Assembly: GCA_963697805.1 (NCBI GenBank)
Contig: CAVOPB010000003.1
Location: forward strand, 248,001-312,000
DNA: 64,000 nt
Direction: 5' to 3'
Source: VRUE01 sp963697805
GTDB taxonomy: Bacteria; Actinomycetota; Thermoleophilia; Solirubrobacterales; 70-9
A program made the translations under genes and the position numbers. A model generated the notes under the pieces. The model was not told where the DNA came from, ran no database searches, and was given only the letters and a program-made list of their open reading frames with translations. Positions 57,762 to 64,000 of the stretch are shown here, in pieces; position 1 is the first letter of the stretch; each line of letters starts with the position of its first letter.

Positions 57762-57819
57762 TCGCGCTTCGCTCGCGGCGCGAAGAGCCAGGTATGCACG
57801 CTTGCTCGCTCCGCGCTCA
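57762..57819 (-). repeat. R1 intercistronic repeat, copy C (biotinyl gene to enoyl-CoA hydratase)
   Basis: On the minus strand the unit starts at the biotinyl-protein TGA (TGAGCGCGGAGCGAGC) and ends GAAGCGCGA, 9 nt before GTG 57752. It matches 6952-7009 at about 51 of 58 positions. As in copy A, it fills the gap between two same-strand genes. Confidence 0.7.
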
Positions 57820-58029
57820 CTCGAGAACTACGAGGACGTCGCCTTCGCTGACCGACTGGCCCTCCTCGCAGCGAATCTCCTTGACGGTCCCGTCGTCCTC
57901 AGCCTCGACCGGGATCTCCATCTTCATCGACTCGAGGATGACGACGGTGTCCCCGTCCTCGACGGTGTCGCCGACCGCGACCTCGATTTTCCATACGTTG
58001 CCGGTGATGTGTGCCTCGATATCCGCCAT
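57817..58029 (-). CDS. Biotin/lipoyl attachment domain protein
   Basis: This 70-aa single-domain protein is a biotinyl carrier of the acetyl/propionyl-CoA carboxylase type. The modified lysine is in ESMKMEIPV. The fold pattern VWKIEVAVGDTVEDGDTVVI and EGQSVSEGDVLVVLE is complete. ATG 58029 is chosen over TTG 58041. No carboxylase subunit is adjacent; it needs biotin made by bioABFD. Confidence 0.9.
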   Translation of the reverse strand: MADIEAHITGNVWKIEVAVGDTVEDGDTVVILESMKMEIPVEAEDDGTVKEIRCEEGQSVSEGDVLVVLE

Positions 58030-58036
58030 GGAGCGA

Positions 58037-58042
58037 GACAAT
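58037..58042 (+). promoter_or_regulatory. Candidate -10 box of leaderless GT2 gene
   Basis: GACAAT ends 7 nt before GTG 58050. There is no Shine-Dalgarno. Confidence 0.35.
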
Positions 58043-58049
58043 ATCCGCC

Positions 58050-58727
58050 GTGTCTGACTCTCTCGCGGTCCTCGTCGCCGCGCGCAACGAGGCCGACCGG
58101 GTCGGCGACACCGTCGCCGCCCTCCGCGGAGCGTTTCCCGATGCGGCTATCTGGGTCGCCGACGACGCCTCGACCGACGACACCCAGGGTGTCGCGCTCG
58201 CGGCCGGGGCCCAGGTCGTCAGCCGCGGTCTGCCCCACGGCAAGGGGGCGAACGTCACCGCCGCCGCCGAGGCGGCGCTCTCGGCGGCACCCCCCGATCT
58301 GTTCCTGCTCTGCGACGGCGATCTCGGGTCCTCGGCCGCGCAGCTGTCGCCCCTGGTCGACGCGGTCCGGCGGGGGGAGTGCGACCTCGCCGTCGCGGCT
58401 TTCAGGCGCCGGGTCGGCGGCGGCCTCGGCGTCGCTCTCGGGTTCGCCCGCTGGGCGATCCGCCGCTGCTGCGGCCTCGAGACGACGGCCCCGATCTCGG
58501 GGCAGCGGGCGATGGGGGTCGAGGTCCTGCGGGCGACGCTGCCGTTCGCGGCGGGCTACGGGATGGAGGTCGGAATGACTATCGATGCCGTGCGCGCCGG
58601 CCACACCCTGCGCGAGTACGAGCTCGACCTCTCCCACCGGGCGACCGGTCGCAACCCCGCCGGATTCGCCCACCGGGCGAGGCAGCTACGCGACTTTGCC
58701 CGCGCCTACGCATCGCGGCGAGGGTAG
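58050..58727 (+). CDS. Family 2 glycosyltransferase
   Basis: This 225-aa GT-A-type enzyme has LAVLVAARNEADRVGDTVAA, an early Asp pair IWVADDASTDDT and the metal-site-like LLCDGDLGSS. The C-terminal region includes ISGQRAMGVEVLRATL, like dolichol-phosphate or glucosyl-3-phosphoglycerate-type synthases. GTG 58050 is taken; upstream codons overlap the divergent biotinyl gene. Its 3' end overlaps the amidase gene by 22 bp. Confidence 0.85.
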   Translation: MSDSLAVLVAARNEADRVGDTVAALRGAFPDAAIWVADDASTDDTQGVALAAGAQVVSRGLPHGKGANVTAAAEAALSAAPPDLFLLCDGDLGSSAAQLSPLVDAVRRGECDLAVAAFRRRVGGGLGVALGFARWAIRRCCGLETTAPISGQRAMGVEVLRATLPFAAGYGMEVGMTIDAVRAGHTLREYELDLSHRATGRNPAGFAHRARQLRDFARAYASRRG

Positions 58728-60145
58728 GGCGCCCGCTCGAAGCCCTCCACCGCGCGCTCGACCGAGCCCGCGAGTTCCAGCAGTGCCGCCTCCCCGCCTT
58801 CGGGCCCGAGCAGCTGAGCTCCGATCGGCAGACCCGCCTCGGTCATCCCGGCGGGGATGCTGATTCCGGGCCAGCCGACGACGTTCCAGGCGAACCCGTA
58901 GGGGCAGGCCGCGCTCGAAGCGGTGCTGGTCGCCCAGTAGCCGCGACCGTCGTGCTTGTAGACCCTGACCGGGGGCTTTGCCGTGGTCGGGGTGAGGACG
59001 AGGTCGAAGCGGTCGAAGATCCGGCCGAGGCGGCGGCGCAGAGACGACTCCGCCGCGCGCGACGCCCGCAGCGGCAAGCCCGAGAGAAGCCGGCCGACGC
59101 GGGCATGGGTCCTCGTCCTGGGCTCGAGGTTCGCGCGGTCGGCGATGTTCTCGTTCAGCCAGGCGTCGACGCCGGCCATCCCGCGGGGGATGATCGCCGG
59201 CCCGACCAGGCCATAGTCGGGGTCGGCCGGAGCGACGTCGTGGCCCATCTCGGCGAGGCGCCCCGCAAAGGCCTCGATCGCCGCGCGGTGCTCGGGGTCG
59301 ACGTCGCTCGGAACTCCGAAAGGAGTCGCGAACGAGATCGCGATCCGCATCTGCCGCGGCTCGCGGGCGGCCGCCTCGGCGAATGGCTCCGCCGGCGCCG
59401 CGGGCTTGTGAAGGTCGGCATCGATGTTGCCGTGCACCGCGTCGAGCAGGAGCGCGGCGTCGGCGACGCTGCGGGTCAGAGGCCCGAAGCAGGTCAGCCC
59501 GTGGAAGGACTCGGCTTCGGGCCAGGTCGAGATCCGGCCGCGCTGGGGCTTGAGGCCGACCAGTCCGGTCCATGCGGCCGGGATCCTGATCGAGCCGGCC
59601 CCGTCGGACCCGATCGCCGCGGCGACGAGGCCGGCTGCGACCGCCGCCGCCGCGCCTCCGCTCGAGCCGCCAGGAGTGTGGGCGGTGCTCCAGGGGTTGC
59701 GGGTCGCGCCGAAGGAAGGCCCCTCGGTGAACGGCCACTGGCCGACCTCCGGCGCGTGCGTCTTGCCGATCACGATCGCGCCCGCCTCACGCAGCCGCCT
59801 CACCACCTCGGCGTCTCGATCCGCCGGTCGGCGGGAGCCGCCGCAACCGAACAGGGTCGGGTACCCGGCGAGGTCGACATCTTCCTTGATCGCGACCGGC
59901 ACCCCCAGCAGCGGCGCGCCCTCGCCCCGGGCGATCCGGCCGTCCGCGGCCTCCGCCTCCGCCAGTGCCTCCTCGGCGCGAATCACCCGGAACGCGTTGA
60001 GGTCTGCCTGGGCGGCCTCGGTGCGGCGCAGAGCGTCGTCGACCAGCTCCCTCGAGGAGACGCCTCCGGCGGCCAGCATTCCGACCTGTTCTAGGAGCCC
60101 GAGGGACGCGGTGCTCTGGGTGTCGGCGCTGGTCTCGGTCGGCAT
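58706..60145 (-). CDS. Amidase signature family protein
   Basis: This 479-aa hydrolase has the Ser-cisSer-Lys triad: Lys in GVPVAIKEDVDLAGY, and Ser residues in HTPGGSSGGAAAAV and SDGAGSIRIPAAWTG. GatA-type partners are not nearby, so it is likely a stand-alone amidase. ATG 60145 has a strong AAGGAGG Shine-Dalgarno. It is divergent from a tetR gene, with a palindromic operator between. Confidence 0.92.
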   Translation of the reverse strand: MPTETSADTQSTASLGLLEQVGMLAAGGVSSRELVDDALRRTEAAQADLNAFRVIRAEEALAEAEAADGRIARGEGAPLLGVPVAIKEDVDLAGYPTLFGCGGSRRPADRDAEVVRRLREAGAIVIGKTHAPEVGQWPFTEGPSFGATRNPWSTAHTPGGSSGGAAAAVAAGLVAAAIGSDGAGSIRIPAAWTGLVGLKPQRGRISTWPEAESFHGLTCFGPLTRSVADAALLLDAVHGNIDADLHKPAAPAEPFAEAAAREPRQMRIAISFATPFGVPSDVDPEHRAAIEAFAGRLAEMGHDVAPADPDYGLVGPAIIPRGMAGVDAWLNENIADRANLEPRTRTHARVGRLLSGLPLRASRAAESSLRRRLGRIFDRFDLVLTPTTAKPPVRVYKHDGRGYWATSTASSAACPYGFAWNVVGWPGISIPAGMTEAGLPIGAQLLGPEGGEAALLELAGSVERAVEGFERAPYPRRDA

Positions 60146-60169
60146 CGGTCCTCCTTCTCCCCGTGAACG

Positions 60170-60185
60170 GTTCGTTCGAACGAAC
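60170..60185. promoter_or_regulatory. TetR operator in the amidase-tetR gap
   Basis: GTTCGTTCGAACGAAC is a perfect 16-bp palindrome in the 72-bp divergent gap. The downstream TAGTCT (60203-60208) is a -10 candidate for tetR, 9 nt before its ATG. Repressor binding here could shut both genes. Confidence 0.7.
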
Positions 60186-60217
60186 AATAAGTGAAAACGG
60201 GGTAGTCTGGGCGCCGT

Positions 60218-60799
60218 ATGGCCACTGCGATCGTCGCCGACACCCGCGAGCGCATCCTCCGCACGACCCTCGATCTGATCGGGCACGAGGGTATCGGTGC
60301 CGTCACCAACCGGCGCGTCGCCGAAGCCGCCGACGTCTCGCTGGGGTCGCTCACCTACCACTTCGACAGTCAGCTGGACCTCGTGCGCGAGTGCCTGATG
60401 CTGCTGGTCGGCGAGGAAGTCGTCCGCCTCGAGGGGATCGCCGCGGAGCTGCGCGGGGCGCGCCCCGGCATCGAGCAGGTCGCGATCGAGGTCGAGAGGG
60501 TCGCCCGCGAGTCCGATAGCAGGATCCGGCAGCTGGCCGAGATCGAGCTGCACCTCCGCGCCGCCCGGGACCCCGAGCTCCGCGACGCGTCACGGCGCTG
60601 TTTCGTCGCCTACGAGGAAGTCGCGGAGGCGGCCCTCGCCGCGCTCCGAGTACCCGACGCAGCGCGCCACGCCCGCTCGATCGTGGCCCTGATGTACGGG
60701 TTGGCACTGCGCCGTCTCGGGACCGGCGAAGAAGACGTCTCCGGTCTCGCCGAGGCGCTGCTGACGATCGCCCGCGGGGCCCAGACCGACGCCGGATAG
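60218..60799 (+). CDS. TetR family transcriptional regulator
   Basis: This 193-aa regulator has an N-terminal HTH (RERILRTTLDLIGHEGIGAV, RRVAEAADVSLGSLTYHF) and an all-helical ligand domain. The divergent amidase and the operator between them suggest autoregulation and amidase control. Inducer is unknown. The glycerol kinase gene follows by 12 nt. Confidence 0.9.
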   Translation: MATAIVADTRERILRTTLDLIGHEGIGAVTNRRVAEAADVSLGSLTYHFDSQLDLVRECLMLLVGEEVVRLEGIAAELRGARPGIEQVAIEVERVARESDSRIRQLAEIELHLRAARDPELRDASRRCFVAYEEVAEAALAALRVPDAARHARSIVALMYGLALRRLGTGEEDVSGLAEALLTIARGAQTDAG

Positions 60800-60811
60800 C
60801 CTGCCTTTGCG

Positions 60812-62275
60812 GTGATCCTCGCGATCGATCAGGGCACGACGGGCACCACCTGCCTGGTGTTCGACCGCGAGGCTCGGATCGCCGGCCGGGCGTACTCGGA
60901 GTTCGAGCAGCACTTCCCGCGCCCGGGTTGGGTTGAGCACGACGCGACCGAGATCTGGGAGACGACCCGACGGGTGGCGGGGGAGGCGATCGCCGACGCC
61001 GAGATCGCCGGCGCCGAACTCGACGGGATCGGGATCACGAACCAGCGCGAGACCGTCGTGGCCTGGGACCCGGACACCGGCGAGCCGGTTCACCGCGCAC
61101 TCGTCTGGCAGGACCGCCGCACCGCGGAGCGCTGCGCCGAGCTCCGCGACGAGGGCCTCGAGGCCCTCGTCCGCGAGCGGACCGGCCTGGTCCTGGACCC
61201 CTACTTCTCCGGGACGAAGATCGAGTGGCTGCTGCGCAACGTCGAGGGGGCTGAACGCGCCGTGTTCGGCACGATCGACTCCTGGCTCCTGTTCAAACTG
61301 ACCGGGCGCCACGCCACCGACCGCACCAATGCCTCGCGAACGATGCTGTTCGACATCCATCGCCACGCCTGGGACGAGGAGCTCTGCACGATGCTCGGCA
61401 TCGACCCGGAGCGGTTGCCGGAGCCGCTGCCCTCGGCGCAGGTGTTCGGCACGACCGCCGAGTTCGGTGGTGAGGTCCCGGTCGCGGGCATCGCCGGCGA
61501 TCAGCAGGCGGCCCTGTTCGGCCAGGCCTGTCATTCCGCCGGGACCGCGAAGAACACCTACGGGACCGGCAGTTTCGTCCTCCTCCATACCGGGGCCGAG
61601 GCCGCCGACCCGGTCGATGGCCTGCTCACCACCGTCGCCTGCGACACCGACGACTCCGGCGCCTACGCCCTCGAGGCCTCGATCTTCGTCACCGGCGCTG
61701 CGGTCCAGTGGCTGCGCGACGGGCTCGGGATCATCGAGGTCGCGGCCGAGACCGAGGGGCTCGCGGGCTCGCTCGAGGGCAACGACGGCGTCTACTTCGT
61801 GCCGGCGCTGACGGGCCTCGGGTCCCCCTACTGGGACCCCTATGCCCGCGGCACGATCGTCGGCCTCACCCGGGGTAGCGGCAGGGCCCACCTCGCGCGG
61901 GCGGCGCTCGAGGCGATCGCCTACCAGGCCGTCGACGCCGTCCAGGCCCAGGAGGCCGCAGCCGGAGCGCGGCTCACGTCGCTGAAAGCCGACGGCGGCG
62001 CCGTCGCCAACCACTGGCTGATGCAGTTTCAGGCCGATGTCCTCGGCGCTCCGGTGGTCGTCCCAGAGATCATCGAGACGACCGCTCTCGGCGCCGCCTA
62101 CCTGGCCGGGATCGCGACCGGGCACTGGACCGAGGAGGACGTCCGCACGACCTGGCGCGAGGGCGCCCGCTACGAGCCGGGCATGGACGAGGAGGAGCGC
62201 CGCTCGCTGCTCGCCGAATGGCGCCGCGCGGTCGGGCGATCGCGGGGCTGGGATGCACCCGAGCCGACCGCGTAA
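60812..62275 (+). CDS. glpK: Glycerol kinase
   Basis: GlpK (487 aa) phosphorylates glycerol to glycerol-3-phosphate. AIDQGTTGTTCLVFDREARI, the WDPDTGEPVHRALVWQDRRT segment and GSPYWDPYARGTIVGLTRGS are FGGY/GlpK signatures. ADGGAVANHWLMQFQADVLG (as KADGGAV) contributes the ATP site. GTG 60812 starts it; TAGCCT 9 nt upstream is a weak -10 match. The PlsC gene downstream would use the product. Confidence 0.94.
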   Translation: MILAIDQGTTGTTCLVFDREARIAGRAYSEFEQHFPRPGWVEHDATEIWETTRRVAGEAIADAEIAGAELDGIGITNQRETVVAWDPDTGEPVHRALVWQDRRTAERCAELRDEGLEALVRERTGLVLDPYFSGTKIEWLLRNVEGAERAVFGTIDSWLLFKLTGRHATDRTNASRTMLFDIHRHAWDEELCTMLGIDPERLPEPLPSAQVFGTTAEFGGEVPVAGIAGDQQAALFGQACHSAGTAKNTYGTGSFVLLHTGAEAADPVDGLLTTVACDTDDSGAYALEASIFVTGAAVQWLRDGLGIIEVAAETEGLAGSLEGNDGVYFVPALTGLGSPYWDPYARGTIVGLTRGSGRAHLARAALEAIAYQAVDAVQAQEAAAGARLTSLKADGGAVANHWLMQFQADVLGAPVVVPEIIETTALGAAYLAGIATGHWTEEDVRTTWREGARYEPGMDEEERRSLLAEWRRAVGRSRGWDAPEPTA

Positions 62276-62330
62276 CCACGGCGACGGCAGGGGGTAGGCA
62301 GGGCGACGGCCGGTCTAAGGCCGTCCGATC

Positions 62331-63101
62331 ATGCCCGACGAGATCAAGCCACAGGTCTACAAGGACGAACGCCCGGCGTCGTATTTCGACCAGTTTCACG
62401 CCGCGGCCCGCAAGGGGGTCGGGTGGACCTACCCGCTGGTCCGCGGCATCGTGACGCTGCCGGCCCTGCTGCCCTACCGCACCCGCGCGATCGGTGTCAA
62501 GAACGTGCCGAGGTCGGGGCCGCTGATCCTCGCCCCGAACCACTTCAGCCAGATGGACCACTTCTTCACCGGCCTCTACCTGCGCCGCCAGATTCGCTTC
62601 ATGGCGAAATCGCAGCTCTTCGGCCCGCCGGTGCTGACCTACCTCTACAAGCACGGCGGCGTGATCCCGATCCGTCGCGGCCACAAGGACGAGGAGGCTT
62701 TCAAGACTGCCTTCACCGTCCTCGATCAGGGCGGGATGCTGTTGATCTATGCGGAGGGCGGCCGCTCACGCAGCGGCGAGCTCGGTGAGCCGAAATCCGG
62801 CGTCGGCCGGCTGGCGCTCGAATCAGGCGCGCCGGTCGTCCCGGTCGCGATCCACGGCTCGGAGAGGGTCCGCCGCTGGAAGCGCTTCCGGTTCCCGAAG
62901 GTGACGGTCCAGTTCGGAGAGCCGATCTCCTTCCCGGTCGAGAAGTCGGCGCCACGCGAGCGCCAGCTCGAGGTCGCGTCCGAGATCTTCGACCAGGTCC
63001 GCGGGATGTACACCCGGCTCGAAGAGGTGGGACGCGGCGAAGTGATCCGCGCCCTGCGCGAGGGTGTCACCCCCGAGCCGGGCGACCCCAACTACTCGTA
63101 A
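62331..63101 (+). CDS. 1-acyl-sn-glycerol-3-phosphate acyltransferase (PlsC-like)
   Basis: This 256-aa acyltransferase has the NHX4D motif (H71-FSQM-D76), the substrate-binding AEGGRSRSGE segment and GAPVVPVAIHGSERV. It makes phosphatidic acid precursors for membrane lipids. ATG 62331 follows a 55-bp gap with an ACGGCC/GGCCGT dyad. Its end overlaps the next, convergent gene by 10 bp. Confidence 0.92.
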   Translation: MPDEIKPQVYKDERPASYFDQFHAAARKGVGWTYPLVRGIVTLPALLPYRTRAIGVKNVPRSGPLILAPNHFSQMDHFFTGLYLRRQIRFMAKSQLFGPPVLTYLYKHGGVIPIRRGHKDEEAFKTAFTVLDQGGMLLIYAEGGRSRSGELGEPKSGVGRLALESGAPVVPVAIHGSERVRRWKRFRFPKVTVQFGEPISFPVEKSAPRERQLEVASEIFDQVRGMYTRLEEVGRGEVIRALREGVTPEPGDPNYS

Positions 63102-63991
63102 CGGCTGCCGAGCTTCTCGTAAAAGCCGGGGTCGTGGCCCGGGGTGACGATCGCCGCCGGGAACTCGCGGCGGAACAGCCTCAGCTCCTGCAGCGAGCGG
63201 CGCCGGTTGTGGGCGTCGAAGGGGCGAGGCGACAGCGACCCGGAACCCTCGAGCTGTGCCTGGGTGTATGCGGCGTCACCGCCGATCACGAAGTCGCGGT
63301 CCCTGAGCCGGGCGATCACCGACATGTGGCCGGCGGAGTGGCCGGGGGTGAAGGCGAGCCGGACCGAGCCGTCGCCGAAGAGGTCGAAGGCGCGGCCGAA
63401 GGTCGCGTATGAGTCGATCCCCCCACGGTCGAAATCGACCGTGCGATAGTCGAACGCGAAGTCGTAGTGGAGCCGCCGGTAGCTGTTCAACGTCGGCCGT
63501 CCCCCCTCGGTCGCCTCGTCCCACTCGACCTCGCTGAGGATGAAGGTGGAGTTCGGGAACTCCGAGATCGCCGACGCGTGGTCGGCGTGGAGGTGGGTCA
63601 TGACGACGATCGGGACCTCACCCGGCTCGAGCCCGCGCTTGCGGAGCTGTGCGGGTGCGTCGCCGTCGGCCTCGACGGAGGGTTTGAGGAAACGGGTGAG
63701 GGCGCGGCCGAAGTTCTCTTCGCCGTCGGTCGCGATCGAGGGGTGGAGGCCGGTGTCGACGAGGATCGCGCCGGCGCTCGGGTGGCGGATCAGGAAGACC
63801 GGACAGGGCAGGGTGAGCGCGTCCTTGCCGCTGAGCATCGCCCACAGCAGGCGCGGCCCCATCAGCCGGCCGTCGGGACCCTCGATCCAGCGCCGGGGCT
63901 GCTCGACGGTTCCGGTGATGATCGGCTCGACCGAGACCGTCGCTCCGGGCGTGCCTCCGGAAAGCGGCTCGTGGAGCGGTTTTGCCTCCAC
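63092..63991 (-). CDS. Metallo-beta-lactamase-fold hydrolase (AHL-lactonase-like)
   Basis: This protein (299 aa from GTG 63991) has the zinc motif HLHADH in IVVMTHLHADHASAISEFP, LAFTPGHSAGHMSVI and the third-ligand Asp in IGGDAAYT, then VTPGHDPGF. It resembles quorum-quenching lactonase-type members of the MBL fold. Real substrate is unknown. The frame stays open to the window edge, so the true start could lie upstream. Confidence 0.87.
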   Translation of the reverse strand: MEAKPLHEPLSGGTPGATVSVEPIITGTVEQPRRWIEGPDGRLMGPRLLWAMLSGKDALTLPCPVFLIRHPSAGAILVDTGLHPSIATDGEENFGRALTRFLKPSVEADGDAPAQLRKRGLEPGEVPIVVMTHLHADHASAISEFPNSTFILSEVEWDEATEGGRPTLNSYRRLHYDFAFDYRTVDFDRGGIDSYATFGRAFDLFGDGSVRLAFTPGHSAGHMSVIARLRDRDFVIGGDAAYTQAQLEGSGSLSPRPFDAHNRRRSLQELRLFRREFPAAIVTPGHDPGFYEKLGSRYE

Positions 63992-64000
63992 CTGGACCTT

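Noticed and set aside
60800..60811. Riboswitch or glycerol-responsive leader before glpK
   Set aside because: Only 12 nt separate tetR and glpK, too short for such an element.

Overview
The window is a GC-rich bacterial chromosome segment with dense coding, many GTG/TTG starts, frequent ATGA/TGATG gene overlaps and a translation-gene supercluster. Gene content (SigB/SigF-type stress module, patatin, FadD, ECF sigma with a DUF4349-like protein, LemA-rubredoxin-GMC oxidoreductase) and base composition suggest a high-GC actinobacterium, most likely of the Thermoleophilia/Solirubrobacterales type. That placement is inference; no 16S gene is present.

Region 1 (1-22,294) is the ribosomal-protein supercluster. 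rpsL-rpsG run leftward, while fusA-tuf and then the S10, spc and alpha operons run rightward: rpsJ-rplCDWB-rpsS-rplV-rpsC-rplP-rpmC-rpsQ-rplNXE-rpsZ-rpsH-rplFR-rpsE-rpmD-rplO-secY-adk-map-(O-methyltransferase)-rpmJ-rpsM-rpsK-rpsD-rpoA-rplQ. The str operon is therefore split into divergent halves. infA is missing from its usual place between map and rpmJ. Four ribosomal proteins carry long low-complexity tails: L22 (basic, N-terminal), S17 (acidic, N-terminal), L5 and S5 (acidic, C-terminal). A strong bidirectional terminator closes the cluster.

Region 2 (22,446-32,665) holds truA, surE, ligA, a D-Ala-D-Ala carboxypeptidase, a patatin-like lipase, an acyl-CoA synthetase, a small IF2_N/HTH-like protein, a membrane-anchored DsbA-like protein, a GrpB-family protein and a VOC protein. 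A tRNA-Pro(CGG) follows on the minus strand. Region 3 (32,918-40,284) has a secreted glycosidase, a ferritin-like protein, a BrkB-type membrane protein, and a partner-switching stress module: PP2C/SpoIIE phosphatase, SnoaL-like protein, STAS antagonist, anti-sigma kinase and SigB/SigF-type sigma factor, followed by superoxide dismutase. Three GTTT-N16..17-GGGTA promoters of SigB type lie here, two of them upstream of the anti-sigma and sigma genes.

Region 4 (40,288-48,612) holds the lemA-rubredoxin-GMC oxidoreductase operon, a glycosyltransferase and a hexapeptide transferase, a Nudix hydrolase, and an ECF sigma/DUF4349-like pair. Region 5 (48,628-55,056) is the biotin cluster bioA and bioBFD, split by a divergent marR-MFS efflux pair. 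Region 6 (55,086-63,991) holds a NagZ-like protein with altered catalytic motifs, an AlkA-type glycosylase, enoyl-CoA hydratase, a biotinyl protein, a GT2 glycosyltransferase, amidase/TetR, glycerol kinase, PlsC and a metallo-beta-lactamase-fold hydrolase.

The least expected content is a set of small repeats. R1 is about 58 bp and fills gaps between stop and next start codon (rplD-rplW, rplN-rplX, biotinyl-ECH). R2 is an about 80-bp palindromic element that spans the start codon and first codons of ligA and of the GMC oxidoreductase, with compensatory changes in its arms. R3 is a 79-bp block inserted in the same reading frame in rpsQ and rpsE. A 160-bp stem-bounded element hides the ribosome-binding site of rplR, and long palindromes sit at convergent gene ends. 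Many genes away from the ribosomal operons appear leaderless, with a TANNNT/GATAAT-type -10 box 6-9 nt before the start codon.
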